From: a bacterium
GTDB lineage: Bacteria > Patescibacteriota > Dojkabacteria > SC72 > WJKH01
Assembly: GCA_029547225.1 (NCBI GenBank)
Contig: JAKPPS010000012.1
Span: 1-33,058, forward strand
Direction: 5' to 3'
Length of the DNA: 33,058 nucleotides
In this document: positions 8,163 to 16,926 of the stretch, piece by piece
How positions within the stretch are numbered: the stretch's first letter is position 1
Layout of the letters: the number at the start of each line of letters is the position of its first letter
The notes under the pieces: generated by a model
Told to the model about the DNA's origin: nothing
Databases searched by the model: none
The model's input: only the letters and a program-made list of their open reading frames with translations
Position numbers and translations under genes: made by a program

Positions 8163-8609
8163 TTATACCATAAATTTACGCTTCTCTCTATGAAGTTCGA
8201 TTTTTAGATCTCTTTCCTTCTGCTGTAGTTTCTTCTCGTAAACTTTTTTACCTCTACAAAGACCTATTTCCATTTTTATTTTACCATCATTTGAATATAC
8301 TTTTAACGGTATAATCGTCAAGTTACCTTGTTTCATCTTACTACTCCATTTTATTATCTGTGACTTATGTATTAAAACTTTTCGGTTTCTAATTGGATCG
8401 TAATTTATTAGTGCAGCATTGACATATCTGGGTATGTTTGCGTTCCATAAATACATCTGACCATTTATAATCTTTATATAACTCTCATTCAAGGAGATCT
8501 GACCACCTTTTATTGATTTAACTTCATTACCATGCAAAACTAGACCTACCTCTAAGGTCTCCAATACTTCATAATTGTGAAATGCTTTTCGATTAATAAT
8601 TGACTGCAT
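8163..8609 (-). CDS. smpB: SsrA-binding protein SmpB
   Basis: SmpB binds tmRNA and delivers it to stalled ribosomes for trans-translation. From the ATG at 8609 the product has 148 residues, normal for the family. Landmarks are NRKAFHNYEV, LHGNEVKSIKGGQISL, YIKIINGQMYLWNANIPRY, RKVLIHKSQI, LTIIPLKVYS, MEIGLCRGKKVYEKK, and a basic C-terminal tail (ERDLKIELHREKRKF) that enters the empty mRNA channel. A TTG at 8636 in the same frame would add nine residues (MANCDKIEY); the ATG fits the family start better, and a -10-like hexamer lies just upstream of it. The tmRNA gene is not in the window. Confidence 0.92.
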   Translation of the reverse strand: MQSIINRKAFHNYEVLETLEVGLVLHGNEVKSIKGGQISLNESYIKIINGQMYLWNANIPRYVNAALINYDPIRNRKVLIHKSQIIKWSSKMKQGNLTIIPLKVYSNDGKIKMEIGLCRGKKVYEKKLQQKERDLKIELHREKRKFMV

Positions 8610-8616
8610 ATATTCG

Positions 8617-8646
8617 ATTTTATCACAGTTTGCCAATACAAGTAAA
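8617..8646 (-). promoter_or_regulatory. Possible smpB promoter abutting the start codon
   Basis: On the minus strand TTTACT (8646-8641), an 18-bp spacer and TAAAAT (8622-8617). Only 7 nt separate the -10 from the ATG at 8609, so the transcript would begin at or within 2 nt of the start codon. The -35 match is weak and the site overlaps the gap after the upstream gene, so cotranscription from further upstream is equally possible. Confidence 0.3.
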
Positions 8647-8657
8647 AGAGGAAAATA

Positions 8658-11570
8658 CTACAGTTTAATTTTCCAAACTCTTAAACCATCAAGAACATAT
8701 AGGTAATTTTCATCCCAATCGGTAACTAATTCCTTAACATCGTTAAAAACATCATCGCGATTTCCCCTATAAACATACTGTTTAATAAAAACAAGTGAAT
8801 CTGTATGCAGACCTGTCTCATCGTTAGGTTTCTCCAAAACAATTATCCTTTTATTAGGTTCGTCCCATAAATACATTTTATGATTGACTGTCCAGAACGA
8901 GAATGCACATGTAATATCTTGTATTGGTGGATTAACACCATTTACTGCTATACCTAAGTCATCACCTCCTGAAAAATAGTACCTGCTAACCGCATCAGAA
9001 CCACCTGAGAACGCATAAATAAAATTATCTGCAAAAAGATCATTTATCTGAGCAAAACTACTATCAGAAACGAAGAGTTGAGGAAATCCATAAGCATTTC
9101 CGACATTTGGAGCCTTATATATCGATTTGTCGGTACGGCTAGTGTAGAAAATACTATCCTCTCCGCCGAAAATTGCTAAATCTGTAATACCCTTCTCTGA
9201 TAATGAGCTGCCCGTCAGAGGTGACAAAGAAACAAAATTAGTATAATTACCATCTTCTCCGAGGCTCGACCTTATCATGCCGGCAGATTTATCGTAAACA
9301 AAAACATCTCCATCAATACCAATATCGATATTCTCAGGAGAAGCAACAATCGCACCCTCATCATTTATTTTTGTAAGCTTCTTGTCATACAAAGATAGTC
9401 TATACACAGATTTAGTTCCTCTGTCTGTTACAAAGAGAAATTGATTACCTGCAGTATTCTTATTGGATATCATATCAGTTGGATTAGCGCTATCTCCAAA
9501 AGTAATTTTTGCATCGATAAATAGCTCAAAGTTTCCGCTATCTTCAGAAATACCGACTCTTCGATAAATTATATCTTCAACCTTTGTCGCTCGTGCCTTA
9601 AGATCATTTATTATTTGAATATCTTTCTCCCATAACACGATTTCTTCTGCTGACGCAATCTTACTATTAGCATTTATAATATTAGTTTGAGCAAGCGTTG
9701 GATTCTCACGAACTACTCTTTCTGCCTCATCAACGAGAGTCACTGATTCCTGATAAAACTGATCTACTTGTTTATGAACTTCACTTTCATTTTTTGAAAT
9801 TATAATAAATCTAATCCCAAAGAACAGAACAATGGCAACAAGCAAAATAATGATTATTAATCCAATTCTTTTCTTTCGCTGATCACTATATCTGTATCCA
9901 TCTATTTTCATACCCTTGATTTGTCCACGAGGCCTTGAAATCTGCATTTGAGATATCCTTGCCATCAACTTTTTATACCACATCTTGCGGCCCAACTTGT
10001 CATCAATAGATACTTTAACCTTATTTCCAACATTATCAATCTTCTCTCCAACTTTTCCTACTCCACCGCCTAATACTCCTGATATTTTCAACAACCAATT
10101 CCAGAATTTTTTTAGTGCATGCCCAATCTTGATAAAGAAAACTCGTAGGTTATATATGAATTTTTTAAATTTACTGTTACCGACATATGGTGCTGGCAAG
10201 ACTAGTTTTTCCTCAGCGATATTTGTCCCAGAAGTAACCGACAGATTTTCCGTTGGATTATCAGTATAATTAGCACCTGTTTCACGAACCTCACCATTTT
10301 CTAGTATTTTCTCACCTACTGTTTCACGCGATATGTCACTTGGATTTTCGATATCACCACCGACACTACCTGTTTCACGGTCACTTTCTGATAATTGATC
10401 AGCAATTGAACTCGTTGTTTTCTCATCGGAATACCTTGGAATTTCAAAAGCAAGATCTTCTTTATTATCTACTTCATGATAATCCTTGACTGATGGATTG
10501 TGAAATTCGCCATCTCCTATTTCATCATCTAGACCTTCTTCTGAATCGTCATCCTCTTCATGAACATCGATATTTTTATCAATTTCACTCTCTTGCTTAT
10601 CAAGATCAATAAAATCATATTCAACACCTTCTCGAGTAACTTCAGTTTCAACTTTCATTTCAGTATACTGAGTAATTACGATATCTTTACCATCTAATTC
10701 TGATTCTTTGAGTGGACCTTCTATTATTTCTTCTATGGCCTCATCTTCTTTATTCTTTTTTGCAGATATTTCGCCATTGCTATCATATTCATCCTCCTTG
10801 TCAACACTATTATCTGGCTGGTTAAGATCTGGGACTTTTTCTCCTGTCAGGTTGTTGTTAAAATCATTATCTCTCAGGTCATGATTCCCATCTATTATTC
10901 GGTTAATTGATTCATCAACTTTCGGTGTTTCTTCGGTGCTGGTAGGTTCGATAGTATTTATTGATGAGTCAAGTTGCGATTTTAAAGGTTCCTGCATTGA
11001 AGAAATGAAATATCCTTGATCTTCTGACACTTCATCTGCAATTTTATCCATTGTATCTAAGGAAAATTGTTGAGATTTTATTTTCTCCCCAGCAAGTTTA
11101 GTAGCAACAATAAGATAATCATCTCGTTCTATAGCCGAACTACCTGCTACAACCTTATGATTATCAAGTATTTCTCCCACATCTATATATTTATTATTTC
11201 GCCAAAGCAATATTTGCTGATCACCCAATCTTGCAACATAAAGGCTATTGCCCCGAATTGATAAAATCGTAAGATTAAGATTAACACCTGTATTTTCCAG
11301 ATACTCATCACCACGAATAAGGTTACGAAGTTCATACTCACCTGCCTTTAATGCAGATTTAAGCGAATCCAAAGGTCCGAATTGACTTGAAAGATATTTC
11401 TCAATAACTGCATCCCAGACGAACTTTATTATTCTGTCTACAGGATAATCTGCAATTGGATCAACACCAATTAGTGCTATAACCTCTCCCTTTGCTGAGA
11501 AAATATTAGGATTTGTTGGAAGATATCGCAATACAGAAGTATTATTTGATGTGTAACCTTTAATATACAT
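8658..11570 (-). CDS. PP2C-like domain, membrane helix and extracellular beta-propeller protein
   Basis: The 970-residue protein appears to have five parts. (1) About 1-185: a PP2C-like fold; NLTILSIRGNSLYVARLGDQ matches the PP2C segment that normally carries vGDSR, but the DGxGG metal motif is not seen (ALIGVDPIADYP instead), so it may be inactive. (2) About 190-455: a highly acidic linker. (3) About 465-560: a basic region with amphipathic helices and Gly-rich turns (GVLGGGVGKVGEK). (4) One membrane helix (about 567-592) preceded by KKR, predicting the N-terminus inside. (5) A coiled coil (about 598-675) and a repeat-rich beta domain (about 690-970) resembling a propeller, outside the cell. 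This layout suggests a transmembrane sensor or scaffold. smpB follows 48 nt downstream. Confidence 0.65.
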   Translation of the reverse strand: MYIKGYTSNNTSVLRYLPTNPNIFSAKGEVIALIGVDPIADYPVDRIIKFVWDAVIEKYLSSQFGPLDSLKSALKAGEYELRNLIRGDEYLENTGVNLNLTILSIRGNSLYVARLGDQQILLWRNNKYIDVGEILDNHKVVAGSSAIERDDYLIVATKLAGEKIKSQQFSLDTMDKIADEVSEDQGYFISSMQEPLKSQLDSSINTIEPTSTEETPKVDESINRIIDGNHDLRDNDFNNNLTGEKVPDLNQPDNSVDKEDEYDSNGEISAKKNKEDEAIEEIIEGPLKESELDGKDIVITQYTEMKVETEVTREGVEYDFIDLDKQESEIDKNIDVHEEDDDSEEGLDDEIGDGEFHNPSVKDYHEVDNKEDLAFEIPRYSDEKTTSSIADQLSESDRETGSVGGDIENPSDISRETVGEKILENGEVRETGANYTDNPTENLSVTSGTNIAEEKLVLPAPYVGNSKFKKFIYNLRVFFIKIGHALKKFWNWLLKISGVLGGGVGKVGEKIDNVGNKVKVSIDDKLGRKMWYKKLMARISQMQISRPRGQIKGMKIDGYRYSDQRKKRIGLIIIILLVAIVLFFGIRFIIISKNESEVHKQVDQFYQESVTLVDEAERVVRENPTLAQTNIINANSKIASAEEIVLWEKDIQIINDLKARATKVEDIIYRRVGISEDSGNFELFIDAKITFGDSANPTDMISNKNTAGNQFLFVTDRGTKSVYRLSLYDKKLTKINDEGAIVASPENIDIGIDGDVFVYDKSAGMIRSSLGEDGNYTNFVSLSPLTGSSLSEKGITDLAIFGGEDSIFYTSRTDKSIYKAPNVGNAYGFPQLFVSDSSFAQINDLFADNFIYAFSGGSDAVSRYYFSGGDDLGIAVNGVNPPIQDITCAFSFWTVNHKMYLWDEPNKRIIVLEKPNDETGLHTDSLVFIKQYVYRGNRDDVFNDVKELVTDWDENYLYVLDGLRVWKIKL

Positions 11571-11806
11571 ATTTTCCAGAAATAAATAATATTGTACTTA
11601 CATATACTTTAATATAAGTTTGCCAACAGTACAAGCGGAGAGATCAATTATCGAAATATGCCATTAAAATGAATTCTTAAAAGATAATACTAAGAGATTA
11701 ATGATAAGCAGTCATTAAACATTTACCTGTATATTGAGAAGAAAAAATGTTACATCTGTTATCAAAAGAGAATTTGCTCCCCAATAGCTGATCTAGAAAG
11801 AAAGTA

Positions 11807-12097
11807 CTATGCCAACAAAATAATAGCTAAAGCGAGGATTCCACCAATCAGAGCAATAACAAGATGAATCACCGAATATGCACGAACGACTTTATTAAAA
11901 GGTGTATTGACAGTATCTGCCAGTATACGTACTCTAAATGTAAGTAGAAATGCGAAAAAAATATATCCGAAGATAATAACAAAGAATAAAATCTTAAATA
12001 TCCATGTGAAATTAACGAAGCTTAAATCAGGTTCTGGAACAAAATTATACCCAAACTGAAAAAATTTAGCACAAATTATTGAAAAAATTGAACTCAT
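11807..12097 (-). CDS. Small two-helix membrane protein
   Basis: The 96-residue product has two strong membrane helices, about 32-54 (IFKILFFVIIFGYIFFAFLL) and about 73-95 (VIHLVIALIGGILALAIILL), joined by a basic loop (RVRILADTVNTPFNKVVRAY). No enzyme motif is seen and I do not recognise the family. Its ATG overlaps the stop of the bPH2 gene by 4 bp (ATGA), so the two are translationally coupled and likely act together in the membrane. Confidence 0.65.
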   Translation of the reverse strand: MSSIFSIICAKFFQFGYNFVPEPDLSFVNFTWIFKILFFVIIFGYIFFAFLLTFRVRILADTVNTPFNKVVRAYSVIHLVIALIGGILALAIILLA

Positions 12098-12723
12098 ATT
12101 TGACCTTTCTGTTTCATTTCTAATAGATCCAGGATAGTATCCTGAACATCCCGTGGTCGCGGTACATTGTCAAATTGAAATTCCGGTTTACTTCCAGCTG
12201 TTTGAATTACAACCGTACCGAAATCAAAAACTAATCCAAGAAACTTATTAACATTATGTGTCACATCTTCTAACCTTTCTAATTGGGCTTCTGAATACTT
12301 GTGAGACATAATATTATTGAAGTCTAAATCCACAATTCTTTCATCAGTAACAATGTTAACTGTATAAAACCACCTAATAAAAGAGAAAAAAGCTGTCGTA
12401 ATAATTAAAATAATTGAGAATATATTTAAACCTACAATAAAAGCTAAATTAACGCCCAAAATTGAATTTATTGTATCCCAGGAAAAATTTAGCAAAACTA
12501 CAATTACTATTAAAGCAATAATAAAAAGCATCTGTGGAAGATATGTTACAGGATGTTGCCTTAATATCAAGACAATATTCTCTCCTTTATTTTGGCCATC
12601 AAAATATGTCTGTTGAGGAAACCCGATAAATGTAGTAACTGGTGACTTATCAAATGTATCAGAAATCCTCTGAACAAACGACTGATTTCCATGCAATATC
12701 TTTTTAGGTACTCTCGTTGCCAT
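12094..12723 (-). CDS. bPH2 (YdbS-like) PH-domain membrane protein
   Basis: The 209-residue protein has two membrane helices (about 62-81 and 92-114) followed by a bacterial PH domain of the YdbS/bPH2 type: WFYTVNIVTDERIVDLDF, the conserved LERLEDV segment, and FDFGTVVIQTAGSKPEF, then a C-terminal helix DVQDTILDLLE. Family members are membrane proteins of mostly unknown role, some linked to envelope stress. The ATG at 12723 lies 5 nt after a perfect TATAAT, so the mRNA may have no leader. It is the first gene of a two-gene unit with the small membrane protein. Confidence 0.8.
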   Translation of the reverse strand: MATRVPKKILHGNQSFVQRISDTFDKSPVTTFIGFPQQTYFDGQNKGENIVLILRQHPVTYLPQMLFIIALIVIVVLLNFSWDTINSILGVNLAFIVGLNIFSIILIITTAFFSFIRWFYTVNIVTDERIVDLDFNNIMSHKYSEAQLERLEDVTHNVNKFLGLVFDFGTVVIQTAGSKPEFQFDNVPRPRDVQDTILDLLEMKQKGQI

Positions 12724-12728
12724 GCATA

Positions 12729-12734
12729 ATTATA
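12729..12734 (-). promoter_or_regulatory. -10 element placed for leaderless transcription of the bPH2 gene
   Basis: TATAAT on the minus strand (12734-12729), then TATGC and the ATG at 12723. The predicted start falls in or next to the start codon. The -35 at 17 bp is weak (TTTTAT). Confidence 0.5.
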
Positions 12735-12884
12735 CTACACAATGGACAAAAATAAAAATCTGAATTATTTTGCATAATCGGTTATCCCCTACAATTTGTA
12801 TAAATATACTGTATTTAGATAAGATATTTTGAACATATTACATAGCAGGAAATGGCGCTTGTTCAATTAATAAATATCCAATAA

Positions 12885-12908
12885 GGCCCCGTGCTTACGC
12901 ACGGAGCC
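12885..12908 (-). terminator. Hairpin terminator after dnaK
   Basis: A stem of GGC + CCGTGC pairs with GCACGG + GCC around a 4-nt loop with one mismatch (C/A). It is the most GC-rich hairpin near this operon, 52 nt past the dnaK stop. On the minus strand it is followed by TTATTGGATATTT, T-rich but not a pure T tract. It probably ends the hrcA-grpE-dnaK transcript. Confidence 0.65.
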
Positions 12909-12959
12909 CTAAACCGAGTAATATATTTACGCAGAAATACGTATCTTTCTAAAAGACAA

Positions 12960-14900
12960 TTATTCTACAACTTCACCCTCTTTTACATCTTCTGCAGCCT
13001 TGGTCTCTTTACTTTCGTCTGAGTCCTTTGAAGCTTCGTCAGGATTACCATCCTTATTCTTATCCGCTTCTTCCTGCTTTACTTCTTTTGCTGCTTGTTC
13101 ATACATCTTTTTACTAATTTCTTGAACAGCAGTTGTAAGCTCTTCGGTTTTGGATTTGACTGCATCTTTGTCAATCGGATCCTTTGCAATCATTTCTTTA
13201 AGCTCTTTGACTAAAGCTTCAGCTTTTTCTTTGTCTGCATTATCGATTTTTTCTCCACTATCCTTAATCAATTTTTCCGTATTAAAGCAGAGAGAATCAG
13301 CATCATTCTTTACTTCAGCAAGCTCTTTCTTAGCTTTATCCTCTTCTGCGTGAGCTGCAGCCTCTGCAACCATTTTTTCGATCTCTTCGTCTTTAAGGCC
13401 GGTCGAAGCAGTGATTGTAACATTCTGCTTTCGTCCTGTCGCCCTATCTTGTGCAGTTACATTCAAAATACCATTTGCATCGATATTAAATGTAACTTCA
13501 ATCTGAGGTACCCCTCTAGGTGCAGGTGGGATACCATCTAAAATAAATTTACCCAATGTTTTGTTATCAGAAGCCATTTCTCTTTCACCTTGCAAAATAT
13601 TTATATCAACAGCTGGTTGATTATCTGCTGCGGTTGAGAATACTTGTTTTTTCTCCACAGGGATTGTGGTATTTCGCTCAATAATTTTCGTCATTACTCC
13701 ACCAAGAGTTTCAACTCCCAATGATAACGGAGTAACATCAAGCAAAGTAATATCATGTACTTCTCCACCTAACACACCTGCTTGGATTGCAGCACCAATA
13801 CCAACAACCTCATCCGGATTAACTCCTTTATTTGGTTCTTTCCCAAAGATTTCTTTAACTTTTCGAATGACTGCAGGCATCCTTGTCATACCTCCTACAA
13901 GTAATACTTCATCAATATCCTCTTTTTTGATTTTTGCATCTTTAATTGCCTTATTACATGGCTCAACAGATTTATCTAAAAGAGATGCTGTTATTTTCTC
14001 TAATTCTGATCTTGTCATACTTCTTTGAATATGTTTTGGACCAGTTGCATTTGCAGTAATATATGGCAAACTGATTTCAGTTGATTCAGAAGATGAAAGC
14101 TCGATTTTTGCTTTCTCGGCAGCCTCTCGCAAACGCTGTAAAGCTGTCTTATCCTCTCTTAAATCAATACCTTCTTTCGACTTAAACTCTTCTGCGAGCA
14201 AATCAATAATTGTACGATCCCAGTCGTCTCCTCCAAGATGTGTATCACCATTTGTAGATAACACCTCAAACACACCATCTCCTACCTCGAGGATTGAGAT
14301 ATCAAATGTACCACCACCTAAGTCAAATACGGCTATCATCTGATCTTTCTTTTTATCCATACCATATGCCAATGCAGCTGCTGTTGGTTCATTAACAATA
14401 CGCTTGACATCAAAGCCTGCAATTTTACCTGCATCTTTTGTTGCTTGTCTCTGAGAATCATCAAAATATGCTGGAACAGTAATTACTGCATCTGATACAG
14501 TTTCTCCTAAGAAATCTTCAGCATCTTTTTTAATTTTGGCTAAGACTTTTGCAGATATCTCTTGAGGAGTGAACCATTTATCACCCATTTTCACTTCGAT
14601 ACCGCCATTACTTGACTTTTGCATTTCAAAAGGTAAGTTAGCCTTATCCTTTTTAACCTCAGGATCATCCCACCTACGACCTATTAACCTTTTTACAGAA
14701 TAGATTGTCCCTGTAGGATTCACTACTGCCTGATTTCTTGCTGGAGCACCGACTAATTCATTACCTTTGTCATCAATAGCGACAACAGAAGGTATAAGAT
14801 TAGAACCCTGAGCACTTGGTATTACCTGTGCTTTACCTCCAGACATATAAGCTACAACTGAGTTTGTTGTACCCAAGTCGATTCCAATTATTTTTCCCAT
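12960..14900 (-). CDS. dnaK: Chaperone protein DnaK (Hsp70)
   Basis: The 646-residue Hsp70 is complete. The nucleotide-binding domain begins [17 protein letters not shown] and has [44 protein letters not shown] and [10 protein letters not shown]. The linker region and substrate-binding domain follow, with [16 protein letters not shown] and ILQGER. The C-terminal lid ends in an acidic tail (VKEGEVVE) in place of the common EEVDK-type end. DnaK folds client proteins in an ATP cycle with DnaJ and GrpE. It is the last gene of hrcA-grpE-dnaK, 83 nt after grpE. That gap contains a small hairpin at 14935-14955 (CGG/CCG and TGAT/ATCA). dnaJ does not follow, unlike in many bacteria. Confidence 0.97.
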   Translation of the reverse strand: MGKIIGIDLGTTNSVVAYMSGGKAQVIPSAQGSNLIPSVVAIDDKGNELVGAPARNQAVVNPTGTIYSVKRLIGRRWDDPEVKKDKANLPFEMQKSSNGGIEVKMGDKWFTPQEISAKVLAKIKKDAEDFLGETVSDAVITVPAYFDDSQRQATKDAGKIAGFDVKRIVNEPTAAALAYGMDKKKDQMIAVFDLGGGTFDISILEVGDGVFEVLSTNGDTHLGGDDWDRTIIDLLAEEFKSKEGIDLREDKTALQRLREAAEKAKIELSSSESTEISLPYITANATGPKHIQRSMTRSELEKITASLLDKSVEPCNKAIKDAKIKKEDIDEVLLVGGMTRMPAVIRKVKEIFGKEPNKGVNPDEVVGIGAAIQAGVLGGEVHDITLLDVTPLSLGVETLGGVMTKIIERNTTIPVEKKQVFSTAADNQPAVDINILQGEREMASDNKTLGKFILDGIPPAPRGVPQIEVTFNIDANGILNVTAQDRATGRKQNVTITASTGLKDEEIEKMVAEAAAHAEEDKAKKELAEVKNDADSLCFNTEKLIKDSGEKIDNADKEKAEALVKELKEMIAKDPIDKDAVKSKTEELTTAVQEISKKMYEQAAKEVKQEEADKNKDGNPDEASKDSDESKETKAAEDVKEGEVVE

Positions 14901-14983
14901 TTTAAATATTAATAAAAAATTAACTACTATTATGCGGTCTGATAGAAATCATCCGAGATCTAATGACCGGTTCATAACCAATA

Positions 14984-15730
14984 TTATTTACTCTTACTTA
15001 CAATTACTCTTGCTGGACGAACAATAAGATCAGTACCAGACATAATGTAACCATCTTGCATTACCTGAGCAATATGTCCCTCTTTACCCTCATAAACTAC
15101 TCCCAAAGCCTCATGTCTTAATGAATCAAAAACATCTCCATCCTTACAACCCATTGCTACTACGCCTAAGGTTTCCAAAGAGCGATGTAATTTACGCATC
15201 GTTGCGATCATACCATCCAGCCAAGCAGATACTGATTGGTCGATTTGCATTTTCTCTTTTGCTTGATAAGCCAATTCTATTTCATCAATAATCCCTATTA
15301 TTTCCATCGCTGATTTAGCCTTAAGTTGTTTTATTACTATCTCATTTCTCTTATCATTATCTCTTTGCATGTTTGCATAATCAGCAAGAGCTTTCTTCAG
15401 TTGAGTAGTAATTTTTTCATTTTCAAAACGTAACTTTTGCGCTATCAAGACGACTTCATCAAGATTTTTTTGTAGTTCGTTTACATCTTTACTATTACTT
15501 GTATTACTCTGACGACTTTCCCGATTAATAGACGCATCCTTACCAGTACTTGATTTTACGCAATCCTGACACCCTTCACATTTTGATTTATCTGAGCAAT
15601 TATTATTACCACCTTGATTATCAGAGCAACAATTGCACTCCTGACATTCACATTCGTTGCATTGACAATCTTCGCTGCAATTACATTTTTCTTCTTTCTT
15701 TATATCTCTGTTATCCATATCATCCATCAA
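14984..15730 (-). CDS. grpE: Nucleotide exchange factor GrpE with Cys-rich N-terminal extension
   Basis: GrpE releases ADP from DnaK. The 248-residue protein is longer than usual (about 190) because of its N-terminus: residues 16-57 contain 13 Cys (positions 16, 18, 22, 24, 27, 29, 32, 34, 35, 45, 51, 54, 57), many as CxC or CxxC. A Ser/Asn-rich linker follows. The GrpE coiled coil (about 82-125, with KKALADYANMQRDNDKR) and the C-terminal beta domain (DVFDSLRHEALGVV, GYIMSGTDLIVRPARVIVSK) are intact, so nucleotide exchange should work. The Cys cluster could bind metal or respond to redox or heat; no family precedent is claimed. The ATG at 15730 is 10 nt past the hrcA stop; Met5 is an alternative start and would keep all the Cys. 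Confidence 0.92.
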   Translation of the reverse strand: MMDDMDNRDIKKEEKCNCSEDCQCNECECQECNCCSDNQGGNNNCSDKSKCEGCQDCVKSSTGKDASINRESRQSNTSNSKDVNELQKNLDEVVLIAQKLRFENEKITTQLKKALADYANMQRDNDKRNEIVIKQLKAKSAMEIIGIIDEIELAYQAKEKMQIDQSVSAWLDGMIATMRKLHRSLETLGVVAMGCKDGDVFDSLRHEALGVVYEGKEGHIAQVMQDGYIMSGTDLIVRPARVIVSKSK

Positions 15731-15739
15731 TAAAATAAA

Positions 15740-16495
15740 TTATCTCCAACCTCTTAAAGATTGTTCAACTGCGTTTCTTACAAGACGCATCGTACTCAAA
15801 GACCTAGCGTAATCTAATCTTTTCGAGCCAATCACGCCATAATATATTACTTCTCTATCCCAGAATGGCATACGGCCAAATACTATTGCACAATCGCTCA
15901 AATCATCAAGACCTGTTTCTTCACCAATTAGCATACCGATCTCTTCAGACTGGTATCTTTCAAAAAGAGATCTCAATAATTTTTCATCTTCAAGAATGTC
16001 AAAGATCCTTTGCATTACATTTACTTGCTTCATCTCCTCATAACGCATAAGAGAAGAAACACCATAATATCTGACACCACCCTCTGTAAGTACGAAACTG
16101 ACACTTTTAGAGTATTTCGCCAAAATATCAAGTATCGATCTAATCAACTTCTCTCTTTCAAAGCGATCTCTAAAAACTTCTTGCTTTAAAACTGCTTCCT
16201 CCTGTGCATCCAATGCTTTATCAAGACCAAGCTGCTTAACATACAACCTCAAAGCCTGATCAGTTGGCAATCGGCCAGAAGAAATATGGCTTTTAACCAA
16301 ATAGCCAAGCTCCATTAATCTCATCATTTCATTACGGATAGTAGCCGAACTGACACCGAGATTATACTTGTCAACTATCAGGTGCGAGCTTACCTCATCA
16401 GCATTTTCGATATATTCGCTGATAATAGCTTTTAATATTTCTAACTGTCGATGAGTTAACTCCATGATGTTATGACCCAATTTAGCTACTAACAC
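15740..16495 (-). CDS. hrcA: Heat-inducible transcription repressor HrcA
   Basis: The 251-residue repressor begins with the HrcA winged helix: ELTHRQLEILKAIISEYIEN, then VSSATIRNEMMRLMELGYL and the conserved SSGRLPTDQALRLYV. The GAF-like C-terminal part includes SVSFVLTEGGVRYYGVSSL and YYGVIGSKRLDYARSLS. Typical HrcA has about 340 residues; both ends are present here, so the shortening lies in the middle (the inserted dimerisation region). The start chosen is GTG at 16495, because AAAGGA lies 5 nt upstream, one of the few good Shine-Dalgarno sites in the window; an ATG at 16465 is the alternative. HrcA binds CIRCE, found just upstream, so the operon is self-repressed and induced by heat or misfolding. 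Confidence 0.93.
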   Translation of the reverse strand: MLVAKLGHNIMELTHRQLEILKAIISEYIENADEVSSHLIVDKYNLGVSSATIRNEMMRLMELGYLVKSHISSGRLPTDQALRLYVKQLGLDKALDAQEEAVLKQEVFRDRFEREKLIRSILDILAKYSKSVSFVLTEGGVRYYGVSSLMRYEEMKQVNVMQRIFDILEDEKLLRSLFERYQSEEIGMLIGEETGLDDLSDCAIVFGRMPFWDREVIYYGVIGSKRLDYARSLSTMRLVRNAVEQSLRGWR

Positions 16496-16527
16496 ACAAT
16501 TCCTTTAATAAGTGCCCTTTCAATCCT

Positions 16528-16554
16528 TTAGCACTCTACGACATTGACTGCTAA
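16528..16554 (-). promoter_or_regulatory. CIRCE operator
   Basis: TTAGCACTC (16528-16536), 9-bp spacer, GACTGCTAA (16546-16554). The consensus is TTAGCACTC-N9-GAGTGCTAA; there is one mismatch in the right arm. It lies directly after the hrcA -10 box and would cover the transcription start, the classical arrangement for HrcA repression. Confidence 0.93.
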
Positions 16555-16583
16555 ATATTATCGAACATTTTAACTTTTGTCAA
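16555..16583 (-). promoter_or_regulatory. Promoter of hrcA-grpE-dnaK
   Basis: On the minus strand a perfect TTGACA (16583-16578), a 17-bp spacer and TAATAT (16560-16555); GATAAT overlapping it is an alternative -10 with a 15-bp spacer. The start would fall inside CIRCE. Confidence 0.8.
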
Positions 16584-16732
16584 GTAGAGACAACGACTGC
16601 TAATAAGAAAAGAAAGAATTAGTAAAAAAGATGGCTTAATAACACTATCCTACTCTTTATTATTCCGTTACATAGTGCACGATAGTGAGAAATTACCATA
16701 CACTCATTATCTAGTATTCATGAAATAACACT

Positions 16733-16893
16733 GTGCTCAAGGTGCTAAATCAGAATTAGCTTGGGTAGTCATGGGATGATATTCTTGGTACGCAATTTGG
16801 TTGGTGGCATACCATAATAATCACCAATCACTAACATAATATTTCGATATTTTACTGTAGCGATTATCAGAAAATAGTGATATAATAAGCCTG
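16733..16893 (+). ncRNA. Candidate structured RNA element, copy 1 (upstream of rplY)
   Basis: Positions 16733-16813 align without gaps to 18743-18823 (69 of 81 identical; 47 of 51 over the last part). Shared folds: GGTA (16764-16767) with TACC (16810-16813); hairpin GTCAT-GGG-ATGAT (16768-16780). After the core, TTGGTG/CACCAA and a perfect stem ATCACTA (16827-16833)/TAGTGAT (16875-16881) enclose a hairpin AATAT-TTCG-ATATT; TAAGCCTG (16886-16893) is again shared. Copy 2 keeps the stem with a different sequence. UUCG and GAAA loops appear on the plus strand in the two copies, which favours that strand. It may be the rplY leader or a free RNA. I do not recognise a known family. An extended -10 (TGATATAAT, 16878-16886) overlaps its 3' end. 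Confidence 0.5.
16878..16886 (+). promoter_or_regulatory. Possible upstream extended -10 of rplY
   Basis: TGATATAAT matches TGnTATAAT exactly but has no good -35. A transcript would start near 16893 and give a leader of about 70 nt. It overlaps the 3' end of the candidate RNA, so the match may instead reflect the RNA sequence. Confidence 0.35.
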
Positions 16894-16926
16894 CATTTTG
16901 AAGTAATGTTAGATTTGCGGAATCTA

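Noticed and set aside
16795-16815. T-box-like GGTGGCATACC in the rplY upstream element
   Set aside because: The T-box consensus is GGGTGGNACCGCG after a specifier stem with AGUA and GNUG motifs. These are absent, the downstream gene is not an aminoacyl-tRNA or amino-acid gene, and no terminator/antiterminator pair is seen.
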